Assembly (NCBI RefSeq): GCF_017654505.1
Contig: NC_054558.1
Span: forward strand, 15,479,778-15,543,777
Length of the DNA: 64,000 nucleotides
Direction: 5' to 3'
DNA from: Polyodon spathula
Lineage: Eukaryota > Chordata > Actinopteri > Acipenseriformes > Polyodontidae
Shown: piece after piece, positions 26,700 through 42,736 of the stretch
Position numbering within the stretch: position 1 is the stretch's first letter
Layout of the letters: every line of letters starts with the position of its first letter
Notes under the pieces: generated by a model
Seen by the model: the letters and a program-made list of their open reading frames with translations, nothing else
What the model was told of the DNA's origin: nothing
Database searches by the model: none
Translations under genes and position numbers: made by a program

Positions 26700-27265
26700 T
26701 CCCCCCCACCCCCCACCCCCCCCGACAAAATAATAATCTCTACAGCTGAATGCGTTAACTGTGTCTATTCGCTAGGCACTGGAGACCACAAGTTGCGAGA
26801 TATTCAATGGAAGCTGGGTTAAACAATGCTTTGCATTCCAGACTGGAGAGGAAGTTGAATGGGTTAACTGTGTCTTAAAAAGAAACACACACAAAAAGGC
26901 TGTAACCTCACGTCAGGACCACTGAGCCTGGGAATAGGGATGGGGAAGAGGGCCCCTTTCAGGGAGCGTTCAGGCAGAAAGACTAGCTGTCGTACTCACA
27001 GGCTTACCCGACAAGCCCTGGGCTGACACCTGACACTGGGGGGCTTAAAAAGGGGAGATGAGATAAAAAGGGTTGCACCCCAACTCGAAAATGAAATCAT
27101 TCCCTCATCCCTGATTAGTTTGTTTGTTGTTTTTCAGCACTGTGCATGGAAAAGCTATTGCCAGTTGGAAGCTGCGAGTCTCGAATTGTTATGTCAAAAG
27201 ACTACCCTGAGAGAAATTCCAACTGTGTTATAAAAGTACTGAACCCGTTAGAGGGCGACCTATCT
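26700..27265. promoter_or_regulatory. Intronic island with duplicated GTTAACTGTGTCT, candidate enhancer
   Basis: It starts with a C-rich tract (26700-26723) and is GC-richer than the intron average. The 13-mer GTTAACTGTGTCT occurs at 26754-26766 and again at 26863-26875, both preceded by GAATG. GTTAAC is an HNF1-type half-site. No coding frame. The regulatory reading is inference from composition and motif reuse. Confidence 0.3.
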
Positions 27266-27987
27266 TTACAATGATTCACAATGAGCTTAATGAGGTTTTT
27301 GCTAAAGTGTGCACTGTTTTATTCAAATTGTTAATTTTTTTTTCTAGTTTTGTTAAGGTAATGGCTTGCTCTTCAAAGCTTGAAGTTGTTGAGATTTTTT
27401 TTTTATTTTTTGCTTTATTTAAATGTTGTATTTCGAGCTTTTCAGTAAGAGCACAGTAAATATTGCCCTGTGTTATGAAGTACTATTTATAATTCTACAG
27501 TAGCATTCATTCAGAAACAAATGAATTGTGCTAAAAAAAACGCTAGAAATTAGATTGACATAAGTATCTAATTGTACTTCAAATGATATGTGCGTATACC
27601 TGATATGGGCATAGCCTTTATTGGGATTGGGGTAGTACATTAACTTCCTGTAAAAAGATTAAAAGCAAAATAAAAATTATATTGATTTTTCCCTGAACCT
27701 CAACTGAATCATTAAAACTGTAGGGATTTACAATGTTAACACCTAGACTGATTGTTCAGCTGTATTGTTTTCTAAAAAGGTAGTAAAGGTATTTTGGTCA
27801 AGGTAAAAATGCTTATAGTACCCAGACGTGTTTTCATTTCCCTCTCAAGGTATCACTTACTTAGTATGTGTGGGATCAATGGAATTAGATATCTATCAGA
27901 CATATTTTGATTGCTGCTGATTTCTCATATTATCTACACTTTAATTGATTTCAGATATACAGATTTCTGCTGAAGGACATGGAATAC
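27266..27987. other. Intron, nothing recognised
   Basis: AT-rich sequence with T-rich runs. Confidence 0.5.
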
Positions 27988-28052
27988 AAAAAAAAAAAAA
28001 AAAAAAAAAAAAACTCTTCCGATATACAGTAAAAAAAAAAAAAAAAAAAAAA
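27988..28052. repeat. Two poly-A runs (A26, A22)
   Basis: A26 at 27988-28013 and A22 at 28031-28052 separated by 17 bp. Possibly tails of nested old retroposons, but no body is recognised. Confidence 0.85.
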
Positions 28053-28960
28053 CTCAGTTTACACCTAAAACTAAACCTGTGTATATATCTATTTTATTTT
28101 ATGGATAATGATTTTATAGTCCAATTTCAATAGTAAACTCAGTGTCGATATTTAATATTTGAGAACATTGTTATCATTCACATTCATATGTATATTTACA
28201 GAATGACACTTAAGGTGTTAAAATAAAGAACCACAGCTTTGGTTGTGTAATATTCTGTGCACGGGAAATACCAGTAAGATTAAACCTCTCTCTGCCTAAA
28301 GCTTTTTTACTGTGAAAATAAGCAAACGAAGCAGACTAATATTAAAAAGGAGTTCCAGTTATTTCTCCTGGCATTCAACAACAGCAGCACTTATTGGATT
28401 ATTGGGTTTCTAACAGTCATTCATACTAAAACTACAAGACAAAGGAGAATAACATTTTGGCTAATGCCTTGACATGTGAGGATTTATGTATCTTTAGTTA
28501 AAAATAAAGCCTATTGTATATAAAATACAACAATTTAACACTCAACAGTGTTACATTAGAAATATTAAAATAAACGTAATACATTTTTCGGTGTGGAGAA
28601 CTGCTCTTTTAGTATTTCTCAATTGTATTTAAAGTATGTAAATGTAGCTATGTCACATATATAATGACACATCACATATACTATACATTGCCATGTACAT
28701 AAAATTTTAAATAGCTCAGAATAGCAAGAAAAAGTATATGCCATTTGTTTATCTATTGTTAATACTGACAGCTAGCTAGACCGATAATTCAGTTTGTTCT
28801 CTATTGAATACTGGACCCTGCACACACAACTTTGACTTTATTTAAAGACATCAGATTAATTACGGTTTGCTGTTGATGAAATATTTCTAGACAGTTGGTA
28901 AAGAAACCAAACAGTACTTGTTGACAGTTTCATGACTATTAAACTTTATTTAATTCAACA
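28053..28960. other. Intron, nothing recognised
   Basis: Unique AT-rich sequence. Confidence 0.5.
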
Positions 28961-29365
28961 AGATCGTCTTTATTCACAGAAATGTCGCTAATGAGTTATT
29001 TAGAGTGAACACATCATAAACGGTATGAGGCATGCTGTCCCATTCCACATGGGAGAGCACCGATCACATTTACATCTCCAAATGCAGCCCAAATAATAGA
29101 GATTTAGCTTTGTGCTTGTAATAGGAATTGCCTGTCTGTAGCCGCAGTGTAAATGAAGCATGCTGACATGTAAATTGCTTCTTTATTTTGTAGTATGCCT
29201 TTCGCTGTGTGGAGCGGTTCGATTGAGTGAACTCCTTTTGATTTTAGGGAAGAAAATTTGCTAGGGAGTCACAGTAAATGCTGCTAGCTGGAGTTTACAA
29301 CTTCTGGGGGAAAAACAAAACAAAATTACATTGGAGGCCCTTTGTGCTGGAGCTTAGTTTGATGC
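28961..29365. promoter_or_regulatory. Non-repetitive intronic island, candidate enhancer
   Basis: Mixed composition without repeats. It contains GATCACATTTACATCTCCAA at about 29052 and a TGTAAATTGCTTC motif at about 29169. Inference from texture only. Confidence 0.25.
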
Positions 29366-29588
29366 ACAAGCACAATCACCTGCTGTATGGGACAATTAAG
29401 TTTTATTTTGAATATAGTAATTGACACAGCAGTAAATGGGAATGTGTAGAAAGCAACAGTCAAGCATTTTAAGTATAAAAGTTGACCCCATTTATGAGAT
29501 GCCCTCTAGTCAGATCACTTTTTTGAATAGGATGTTATGAAAAGACCTAATTTCCTATTTTTAATAGTTGGCTAACTGTGATTATGCA

Positions 29589-29860
29589 GGGCACAGCTTG
29601 TCTCAGTCGAGATAATGTATTAGAAGGAGAGGGGGATGTATATTTAGTATAGTGTATGTGAAAGATACAGTAAGGTGTTTCTCAAGCTACTTATTGAAGC
29701 AGTGGGGAAACTCCCATTGCAGTTTTTAAACTTCTAGTCTTTCTTTATCCTAGGCTATTACTATATAGTGGAGGGCACAGCTTGTGCCAGTCCATAGAAC
29801 CTGTTAAAGACAGCTACATATACTGTATATTCAATATAGTTTATGTGAAAAATACAGTAA
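29589..29860. repeat. Diverged direct duplication, two copies of about 85-88 bp
   Basis: Copy 1 (29589-29673) and copy 2 (29773-29860) both start GGGCACAGCTTGT, share CAGTC, TATATT and AGT, and end TATGTGAAA followed by RATACAGTAA. They are separated by about 100 bp. The duplication is old, with many substitutions and small indels. Confidence 0.7.
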
Positions 29861-30040
29861 ATTAGCCTGTTAAGAGGGTATACAATAAGGGTAGAAAAAA
29901 CTGTGCTGGAGATGTAAAACAAATGGACCACAGAGAAGTAGTCTTAGCAGTTTAATTATTTTTAATATTATTATTAGTAGTAGTCGTATTAATTGTAGTA
30001 GTCTACAACTAATAATAATTCTAAGGATAAAGGAAATATG

Positions 30041-30470
30041 TTGGCCCTGGTTGGCTGCAAGCTGCCGGCTCAGTGGCTGGCAGTCAGGGGCTCTGTTGAA
30101 CGCATGGCTAGCTATTGAGGATGGGCCGCTGCCTGCTGGGCCCATGCTGTGCTCAATGAAGAGGCCAGGGCGCGGCGCAGAGCAGGGGCTGGCGCTTTGT
30201 CAGGCCACTCTGGGAAGTATAAGGGACGAGCCCCCTGGCTCACAGGCTTTCCAGAGATCTTCACCTCCTGCCCGTCACTTCCAATCTCCTCGGCCGGCTG
30301 AAATCTAGAGGAGTCGAAACAGTCTGGGCCCTGACCTTTATCACAGAAGGGCTGTGTGTGAGCAGACGCAGCTCCACCAAAGCCATGCAGATGTTGTCGC
30401 TGTTGGCTTGTTGTTACTGGTGGCAGTTAATAAGAGTCTGGGTGAATTTGTCTTTGTAAATAAGAGAGGA
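30041..30470. promoter_or_regulatory. Strong GC-rich island inside intron, candidate enhancer or alternative promoter
   Basis: The sharpest composition change in the intron: roughly 55-60 percent GC with CGCGGCGC and CCTCGGCCGG, against about 35 percent around it. It contains TGACCTTTATCAC at about 30332 (nuclear-receptor-type half-site). A homeodomain-rich AT segment follows immediately (TTAATTGCAAAATTTTAATT, 30479-30498). There is no credible reading frame and no repeat is recognised. It could be a CpG-rich enhancer, or an alternative promoter producing a shorter MN1 transcript or a non-coding RNA. Confidence 0.35.
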
Positions 30471-30638
30471 GCGTATTATTAATTGCAAAATTTTAATTAC
30501 AGAAATTCTCATCCGTAATTATGAAACACTCAATAGTGTTGAATTTAGAAAAACTAAAAAAGAAAGTCGAAATGTTTGTCACTGAATTTCTGAAAATATT
30601 CCAGTTATACGTTTTATAATTATGAATATGTAATTGTA

Positions 30639-34610
<3,972 letters not shown>

Positions 34611-34634
34611 TTTTTTTTTTTTTTTTTTTTTTTT
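34611..34634. repeat. Poly-T run, 24 nt
   Basis: Uninterrupted T24. Confidence 0.9.
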
Positions 34635-34872
34635 CGTGGTACCAGTAGTAGTCGTAGTCTGATTTGAAGCCTGGTACATCTCCAGCTATCAGAAGACAGC
34701 TGGACAATAGTAGTGTAATTGAACTGGTATGGTTATACATTTATATATACAGCTTACTGCAATCTCAGTTGTGTTTCTTTACAAATGACTTCTTTTATCC
34801 TTTTTGTTTATAAACTTTTTAAAGTATTTTAAAGTGCAACATTATTATTATTATTACCTTGTTGTTATGCAC

Positions 34873-34929
<57 letters not shown>
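34873..34929. repeat. (ATT)19 microsatellite
   Basis: Perfect array, with a shorter ATT run at 34841-34856 just before it. Confidence 0.95.
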
Positions 34930-35564
34930 CCGTGTTATTATGTGCAGGTCACCACTTATTATTATTTACTTTTATTAAGTTTTTCCTTTTAAAACAGTCT
35001 GGTGAACTGGATAGAAAATGCTTTATAAATATGGCTCATAATCTTCAAAACTGTGTATGAGCTTGGTAATTTTGGGATGTGTCAAATAGAATACAAACAT
35101 GTTGCTGGCTTTGTTTCACAACATATAGAACAGTAGGAGCTCGATAATATTTTTGTTTGTTTCATGAATCTCCACAAAACTTCACTTTGTGCGTATGTGA
35201 AGTCCTTCATCTTGTCACGGATTTGTGCCACAGAACAATTTATGAACAAAACGTTATTTATCGTAAAAACAAACAAACAAACCGAATAAAGCTCCATAGC
35301 TTAAAATTAGGTCACATGTTCAAGTTGTGTGAATGAAGGACTGTTTTTGAGTCATTTTCAAAAAGCCAGAAAAAGTGCAAATTTTTCATTTAAATGCTGG
35401 ATATATAGACAGCATGTATGGTCCGGTTTGCTTATTAATAGACTTATTTTTATGCAACCTGCATAATCGGAAAGAAAATGCCTCAGTGCTGCTCAGTGCA
35501 CCACCTGCAAGCAACACAGGCATTGTCTTTCTTCTGGATATCTTTGTTGTCTTTCAATGATAGC

Positions 35565-36330
35565 CTTCGGGCGAAATTTGGAGGGGTGGTAGCTGGGCAG
35601 CTTAATTAATTAACGTTTATTATTAATGTTTTGCTTTCTCCTCCTCCTCCCCTCCTCCTCGTGCCTTTGCTTCAGTCTCCTCTGGGGGGATAAGTGCGAA
35701 TTCACTCCCCCAACCTCAGGTTGCCACGATACCTTGTCCTCGCTCTAGGGGTGTTCTCACTGAGTGAGTCAGAGGGGACCCCCGGCCACACTATTCTTTT
35801 GCAGCTCATGCGCTTTTCTACCTCACCATGTGAGGCGCTGCTCTTCCTTTGCTAGGGACGTGTCCCTCTTTACTCTCTCAGTGCCCAGTCCCAGACAAAT
35901 CCATCTTTCTGTTGCAGATTCCTTGCGGGAGTTTTTCCTGGCTTCGGAGGCCACACCTCACCTCATGCGAGGGCAGCACCAGACCAGTCAAGGAATCATT
36001 TACTATTCTCCTTTCAGCCCTACGATCAGGCTATTCCTGTTGCCCTGAGAGGCGCCTCTGCTGAGCAGAGAAACTTTTATGTTTTCAGATCCTCAGGAAT
36101 GCTACCTTCGACCAAGCTCTATCCCCGTCAAAAGTAGAGCTCATAGTCGGGATCTCTTTGTATGCTAATTTAAGCAAGATCCTCTCTACGTCCATCTAAG
36201 CCAAGCTATGGGATCGAGCCTCTATCTTTGGCCGAGCATCACTCACTCGGCCCGTCTTACTAACAGCTCATTTCTGCTTCCTCTGATCTATCCATACAGC
36301 CTCAGCGGACACCCCATGAAATTTGCAATC
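35565..36330. other. Unrecognised GC-richer block before MN1 exon 2
   Basis: Composition shifts upward after 35565. It includes a (TCC)n-like pyrimidine tract at about 35638-35662, a GGGGG...AGTG / CACT...CCCCC hairpin at about 35696-35722, and a 94-codon open frame at 35764-36048 with an overlapping 71-codon frame. The codon texture looks like decayed coding or retroelement sequence, but no domain is recognised. Alternatives are an unannotated TE relic or a lineage-specific intronic exon. Confidence 0.3.
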
Positions 36331-36621
36331 TTATAATGAATACTGCTGCACCTTATAAATTAACTTTTCGTTGTCCACGATTAACTTGTTTTGAGGCGTG
36401 CGTTTGATGTGTGTCAAGGGTGTTAACCTTGCTTCTGATTGGTCAGTTTTATTCCAGTCGCTCGCTGCTGGTGTGGCCACTCACATTTGACTGCAGTGAC
36501 TTCTAAATTATACACAGGTGTCCAGTGTGGATACATCTTTAAACAATCAAAAAGGTTTTCATCAACTGTGTTGTACTCATTATTAATCTACCATTTATTC
36601 TTTATTATTTTCTCTGTGCAG

Positions 36622-36806
36622 CCCAAGACCTACCCCAGAGCAAACCCTCTGCAGCGGGCCAGAATGGAAGCCATGTTCAGTGTCTGACGGTCCACTGTAA
36701 CGAAGACATGGGCGAGTCGAAGGGCCGGACACCAGTGCCATCCTGGAGGTCACTGCACTCAGACATCTCCAACCGCTTCGGGACCTTTGTGGCAGCACTC
36801 ACCTGA
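36622..36806 (+). CDS. MN1: MN1 terminal coding exon (exon 2)
   Basis: Completes codon 1165 (Ala) and encodes 60 further residues to TGA at 36804-36806. The end, [20 protein letters not shown] followed by T, is the diagnostic MN1 C-terminus; QCLTVHC a little upstream is also typical. The acceptor has a good pyrimidine tract (TATTTTCTCTGTGCAG). Joined to exon 1 the protein is 1225 residues; human MN1 is about 1320, the difference being mostly low-complexity Gln/Pro/Gly insertions in mammals. This exon matters because human alleles that lose it act dominantly (MN1 C-terminal truncation syndrome, established), so the segment limits MN1 activity or stability. Confidence 0.95.
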
Positions 36807-36944
36807 CTAAAATGACTTTTTTTCTAAAAAAAAAAAAAAGAAAAAAGAAAGAAAAGCAAATCAATACAAATAATAAGAAGATGGACGCTACGGTCAGGTG
36901 GACTTTTCTAACTGCAGAGTGGCATTCAGACCTGTAACCTCAAC

Positions 36945-36949
<5 letters not shown>

Positions 36950-37017
<68 letters not shown>
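36950..37017 (+). repeat. (TA)33 tract in MN1 3' UTR
   Basis: About 68 bp of perfect TA starting 144 nt after the stop codon, followed by (CAAA)n. In RNA it would be a self-pairing AU hairpin. Confidence 0.95.
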
Positions 37018-37022
<5 letters not shown>

Positions 37023-38506
37023 AACAAACAAACAAACACAAAAAACTTCTACCACAGTATGTTACCAGTGTTACGTTTTCAATTTTTTTTGGGATAGCTG
37101 GACTAATAAACCCCTTATTATGGTTCTTGGCACTTGATGTACATCAATGTTATTATCAAAGGGTGGCATTAATAATGGTTAATTTCAGTAGGTGCAAGTA
37201 TAAAAGATGGATATCTGCTGGTGGAAATAAACAATTATATTCCTGTGATTTAATTGTCGATTGAGCAAAGTTGCATTGGGGAATTTTTAATTTTTTTTTA
37301 ATTATTTCTTTTTTTATATATATATACATATGTTTGCTCCCCAAGAGCTATCACTTAAATACGCTATTGGGTTACCTAAAGTATTTGTTGGCCAACTGTA
37401 AAATTGCCCAATCTTTTAATTATACGAATTCATAAGACATGATATTTATAGAGTTGTGCTGGGTACATTATAGCCCTATCAAAAGGGACCGTTGGCCAAA
37501 ATGAATTAACCATTGGATTTAACAAAACATCTATCAGCCGTACATATCAGTTTTCATTTTGCATATGCAGAAACATTTTGATTATGACTTTAAGGGGCAT
37601 ATTAAGTGTTTACTCCCTTTTGTTCTCTTTAAAGAGCTAAAACACCTATTATTTTCCCAAAACTAGAACCGAACAACTAAGTAATATATTTCAAGTTCTC
37701 TGAAGCACTCTCAAGGTGTTTTGTTTTTCATCTTGTTACATTAAGATTGGTTTCTTCAAAAAAAACAAAAAAAAAACAATAATAATAGGAGTTACAGGAA
37801 TTAAAGAATGGAGGAAATTAAAATATGTCTCTAAAAGTTTACAGTCTTGTATGCATCTGAAAAATATATTCCCATGTTGATGAACACAGTGGGGGTAGAA
37901 AAGTAATACTCACTTTCAGTCTCTTCATAGACTGCTTGCCTTTTAAAATGCATGGCTCTTTTGAAATGAATAATCAATCTGATTTGGTGACTTCAGGGTT
38001 CACGTGAGTTCAAGACATTTATATCCGTAGTTGTGCACCTGCTACCTAGACAACCACTGTAAGTCACTGAAAGTTAACAGGCAATAGTTGTTGGATTTAG
38101 TTATTGGGGTTTCTTTGGAATAGGATAATAGTTTTTTTTTTTTTCAAATTATGTTATTATTGCCGTCTGTGTAACCCGAAAACATATTGACGTTGTTCAC
38201 GTAGAAAACCGATCAAACACTGGTAATCAGTACTGGCTAGATAACTCTCTTCAAAAAAAGGTATCGGTATTGCACATGTAAAATAAGAAATAACATTTGC
38301 TGTGTGTTAGGCAATATTGTAATCTTTACATTTTTCTTTTTGTTGAATTTGATTTCTGAAATGATTGTTTGGAAGACTGTGACAATAACTCATAAAATTG
38401 AGTGTTATTTTTTTTCTTTTTCTTTTTTTAAATACGTAAAGTGCAGTCTTCTGTATTCACGCATACTGTATATATCTGTATATGTTTTATTGAGCAACTA
38501 AATAAC

Positions 38507-38597
38507 AATAAATATGATGTTAATGGTGGCTATTGTATATCTTTGTGGCTTTGCTGATGTCTTTTTATTTAATATACTGTTTTCCCCCCAAAATAAA
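38507..38597 (+). terminator. MN1: MN1 poly(A) signals
   Basis: AATAAA at 38507-38512 and again at 38592-38597, the second followed 15-30 nt later by GT/T-rich sequence (GTTGGTGTTTATTTTC). This fits cleavage near 38610-38620. Confidence 0.55.
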
Positions 38598-38615
38598 ATT
38601 GGGCTTCCATAATAA

Positions 38616-39488
38616 GTTGGTGTTTATTTTCATGTCACAAACTGGGCAATTAATTGTTAAAATGATCCATAACCATTAAACACTAAGTTAGTGCTTAATT
38701 TAGAAATACTAAAATAACTTATAAATTAATTGGCAGATGATTGGACTACAAGTAAAGTCTTCATAGAAAGACTTGCCTACATAGTCTAGTCAAACCGTGT
38801 TGGGGTTCAAAAACTGTTTTAACCAACATGGTTTGCATCCACATTAACACGATTTGTAAAAATGTTCTAAAACCGTGTAGGGCTACTGCTGAAATTAATC
38901 TCAGGACCAAGATGCGCTTCAGTAGTTCAAACAAAACCACCTCCAAAACGTGTTTTATAACAACTTTAAAATGTCTGAAATTATTTCAAATCTCTATTGT
39001 TTTTACTGACCTGCCTGTGTTTGACTAATCTGAACAGAACACCTGTCATCTGCCGGAAACCACTGAGAGGCTGCAAATTGCAGCTCGAGCTCAAGGTACG
39101 GTTCTACATCATGTATGCAAAAAAGAAGGTTGCGAAGAGGCCTTATACTAGGCTTGAAATTAATCTGTATCGAAGCTGTTGACAAGAAAGTAAAGGTCCG
39201 ACAGGTGTGTGTGTGTAAATTCACCTGACACTTATTTGGGAGTTAACTATGGAACGCCCCACCCCAACTCTCACTATCAGAACATCAGTTGTCATGCGCC
39301 ACCCATCCCTAGGAATGGAAAACATAAGAAGCATGAAATGTTTACAGTTACATACAGGTGAGTTTAAAAGCTAATAAATACAATATTTATGCACATAGCA
39401 GTTTGCAAAAAAAACCATTCTTATTGTCCTTGCTAAACATATTTGCACCTGTGAGATATATTGTAGAAAAAGGTGTATATTTGTAATA
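38616..39488. other. Downstream intergenic DNA
   Basis: No gene. About 38770-38990 has repeated AAAACCGTGT / AACCAACATGGTTTG-like words that suggest a decayed fold-back transposon, but no clear termini. Confidence 0.4.
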
Positions 39489-39552
39489 TGTTTGTAGTTG
39501 TCAGTGTATTTGGAAAACAAGGATATTCCAAATACACTGACAACTACAAACA
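39489..39552. repeat. Perfect 27-bp inverted repeat with 10-nt loop
   Basis: The left arm 39489-39515 (starts TGTTTGTAGTTGTCAGTG) is the exact reverse complement of 39526-39552; the loop is AACAAGGATA. Zero mismatches mean a recent origin or constraint, in contrast to the decayed repeats nearby. Confidence 0.9.
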
Positions 39553-40559
39553 CAGGGTATTTATAACGCTTTATTTGAACATTTTCGTTTCCTATTCTCG
39601 ATTAATTTATGCTACCCATTTATGATTTTAGAGTTGCTTTGTGTATGAACAGAAAACATACATTTTAATTAGATTCTCACCCATTTATTATTATTTTTTT
39701 ACACGTGAAAAAAACCTTGATGTGAATGTATTGGCTATTGTTCCTGACTCATCCCATACTCTAGTAGTCCATCAAAGCTGTTATAGCAGGAATTACTATG
39801 TTCATAGACAAATGTGTGTTTGAAACTAGAATGCAGTAACACAGTAATTAAGGTCTATTGTATTTTAATGATCTATGCAACCTGGACTGAAACGTGATTG
39901 GTCTTTCCAGCCATTTCGACCCGTTTGTGATGAGAAACTTGGTACCGGACACAAAGATCTGGACTGGGAAACTGGCTGTTGAAGCCCACAGTGAAATGTA
40001 CTGCTCATAGCCATGTTTGAGAAGCTCGTTTTCTTCTCAATCGAATCTGATATATACCTGAAAATTTTTTTTCTAAACCACTAAAGGAACAAATGGTAAA
40101 ACTAATACCATATTTCAGAAACTCCAGCAGCAAAAGAGACATTTGTGCAACACATACATGTAAAGCAAAAGAGAAATTCTCAAAATGTCCCCCACTTTAT
40201 AAAATATTCCACAAAAGTTTCTGAAAGAGAGAGATGAAACAGTGATGAGAAGTACCTGTACATTTTTTAAAAAATCACCTAATTGATAGCTGTATACATG
40301 GTTGCCATTGTGTAGATCATTAAAACAGTGCCCTCTGTTAGGAAAGGGTTAATGGATCCATTGTGGGCGATTGGAGTGTCAACTGTTGTAGCAAGCGCAG
40401 ACAGCTGGGGCCTCCTCTGCAATGCCAGTATGTGCATGAAGCTATTGGTAATCAATATGTGAGACAAAACCAGCAACCAGTATAGTGTCAAAAGCTGAGA
40501 GTAGGGAATTGATCTAATACTTACATTAGCTTCAGAACTTAATTCATAATTACATTGGT
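39553..40559. other. Intergenic, nothing recognised
   Basis: Unique AT-rich sequence. Confidence 0.5.
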
Positions 40560-40700
40560 CACCTTCTCATGTTTTCGATGCTAAATCGCTTGGATCCTTT
40601 TAGACCCAACTTGACAAAGGTTTGAGAAAATTGACTACTAGTAACTGGACAAGCATAGATTGGACGACTGGTTTCCTCCTCTCGTTCCTAAATGTTCTCA
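40560..40700 (+). mobile_element. CR1/L2-type LINE 3' tail fragment
   Basis: GGATCCTTTTAGACCCAACTTGACAAAGGTTTGAGAAAATTGACTACTAG-type tail. It corresponds in order to the tail at about 1260-1330 and to the inverted copy at 46.9-47.1 kb. Confidence 0.55.
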
Positions 40701-42480
40701 AGTAAATAATATGGGAGTATTTCTTATTGCCAGTTTTGTAATCTTGAAATGGTTTTATTCAGAACAAATAAGGTAGGGTTCTTAGTTTTACTTATCAACA
40801 GTTTTACATTTACACACAAATTAAATTTTTTTTTAAATCTTTCGGTGATACTTGTGGTTGAAATAAATCTTTTAAATCACAACTACACAATTCCTCTATA
40901 GCCTGCCTATAGCTGTTCCTGAATGGGCCTCCTTGACAACCATAGTTGCTAGGGTCCATTGACATTGATGATGTTCCATGATAATGAATGTGGAACATTT
41001 TATTTCAGCAAATAGAACAATTACAGATAAGTTCATTCTAGGTTTTTTTTTAAATTATTATTTTAAGAAGTACACTCGATAAGTTATTTGACTGGAACCA
41101 GAAGACTGTGACAGCATCTGCTGACTGAACAAAAAAATCACTTTTATTTTTTTTAATTGGCATTCAAAATAATCATATGTGAGGAATCTTATCCAGTATG
41201 TAAATCTCTCCTATGCTTGGAATTTCAAGCTAAAGTTAAAAGAAAGCAAGTTTTGTATGTTTAATAGTAGATCAAAGGGATGAATGTGACGCTTTCTTTA
41301 CATCATATCGTATAGAGCTATGTGTCATGTGTATTGTGATGCAAGAATTTTACTTAATACAGTAGTTCTTAAATGTGTTTTATAGTTGGTATAATTGGCA
41401 TCATACAAGTAGCCCGTCTGGTCCATGTATCCTTATTCATATCATATCGCAGCCTGAATATTGTGGTACATATTATATTGTGATATTAATGTATAGTAGT
41501 TAATACATAGAATCCTTTTGTGATTTATAAAAAGTTATTACATTGTGTGCAGGGCATCTCGTATAATAACAGAAATCATTTTGCACGGTTTGAGCAGGTG
41601 AGACTTGTAATAATAATCTCCATACACTCCAGGAATGGGTGTAACAATTCTGGGGAAACAACAACAAAAAAAAAAAAAAGATAACAAGTGTTTTGACAAG
41701 CATATTAGTTAATATGTAATAAATTAGCTTGAAGATAACTATAGTAGTTTATTAACTACTTCCAGTAGTGCTTTAAATAAAATAATGCAATATAGCTTAA
41801 AATGTATTCCAGCTCCAAAGTTACTGTGCCCAAAATAATACACATTTTTTTCTGAGGTGGTTCCTATTGTAAATGTTGCTAAAATAAACAAAAGCACTTC
41901 CAAATTGCAAGTACCATATGATTTATTATATTCGGAACTGTGTCTCCGATTTAGTAGATTCAGAATTTTGTAAGCAGCTCATCGAAGCCCTGTCCACACT
42001 ACATAGCCAATCTCGAAACCAGACATTACCATGCACTGTATTTTATGTTTACAACTCAGCAAATATGGAGCCTATGCCCATGGAAGATATATCACTTCTT
42101 AACATGAACGTTATGGCTTTGTTTCTTAAAAACACAAGCTACATTTAATCATAATATATGCATTTCGTTTTGAACTCCGAAGTTCTCTTTGACCGATTTC
42201 ATTGCTCCAGATATCAAAGTGCCTGGATTTTGCCATCTGATTACGTCACTCTTGATCCACAATTTTGCAACAAGCCTCAGAAATTGTATACACTACAGCA
42301 ATATTGATAGTTGTTTTCAACTCCTTCAGGCACCTGTTCTGAGTACTGTATTTGTAATGTCCACGTACCAAAACATATCAGAAAGCATTTTGGGATATTG
42401 GAGGATATACAAAAAATCTAGTTTGGTATTACAGAGTCCATACTTCTGACAAATCACACTATCTGATGTGATCTGATTTA
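40701..42480. other. Intergenic, nothing recognised
   Basis: AT-rich with short A and T runs; no gene or repeat family recognised. Confidence 0.45.
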
Positions 42481-42736
42481 GAACCGGATTCGAGACTACC
42501 CCGAGGTGGTCATTAACCTTTTTGCATTGAACCCATGAGGGTGACCAATGCGACCTCATGGTTGGTGGATGTCTTCTCTTTCAGGGAACCAAGGTTACTG
42601 TAAGTAACCTAATGTTCCCTTTCAATTGAAAAATGACCACTAACAACATTAAGTATGGGAAATGTATACTAGAGCTGTCATAAGGGAAAAGGAACGACAA
42701 CATACGAGGGACACATCAGAACCGTATAACCGAAGG

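Larger units (their letters stand above)
36807..38615 (+). other. MN1: Inferred MN1 3' UTR
   Basis: Non-coding AT-rich sequence running from the stop codon to a probable cleavage site. It contains A-rich DNA right after the stop, a long (TA)n tract, a perfect TGATGTACATCA palindrome (37135-37146) and Pumilio-like TGTATATA near 38467. The boundary is inferred from the poly(A) signals and not proven. Confidence 0.55.

Noticed and set aside
38770..38990. Repeated AAACCGTGT-like words
   Set aside because: Arms do not pair well and no termini are visible.
39489..39552. The perfect hairpin as a microRNA gene
   Set aside because: Perfect 27-bp stem with no bulges and very short flanking pairing is atypical for a vertebrate pre-miRNA; kept only as a hairpin.
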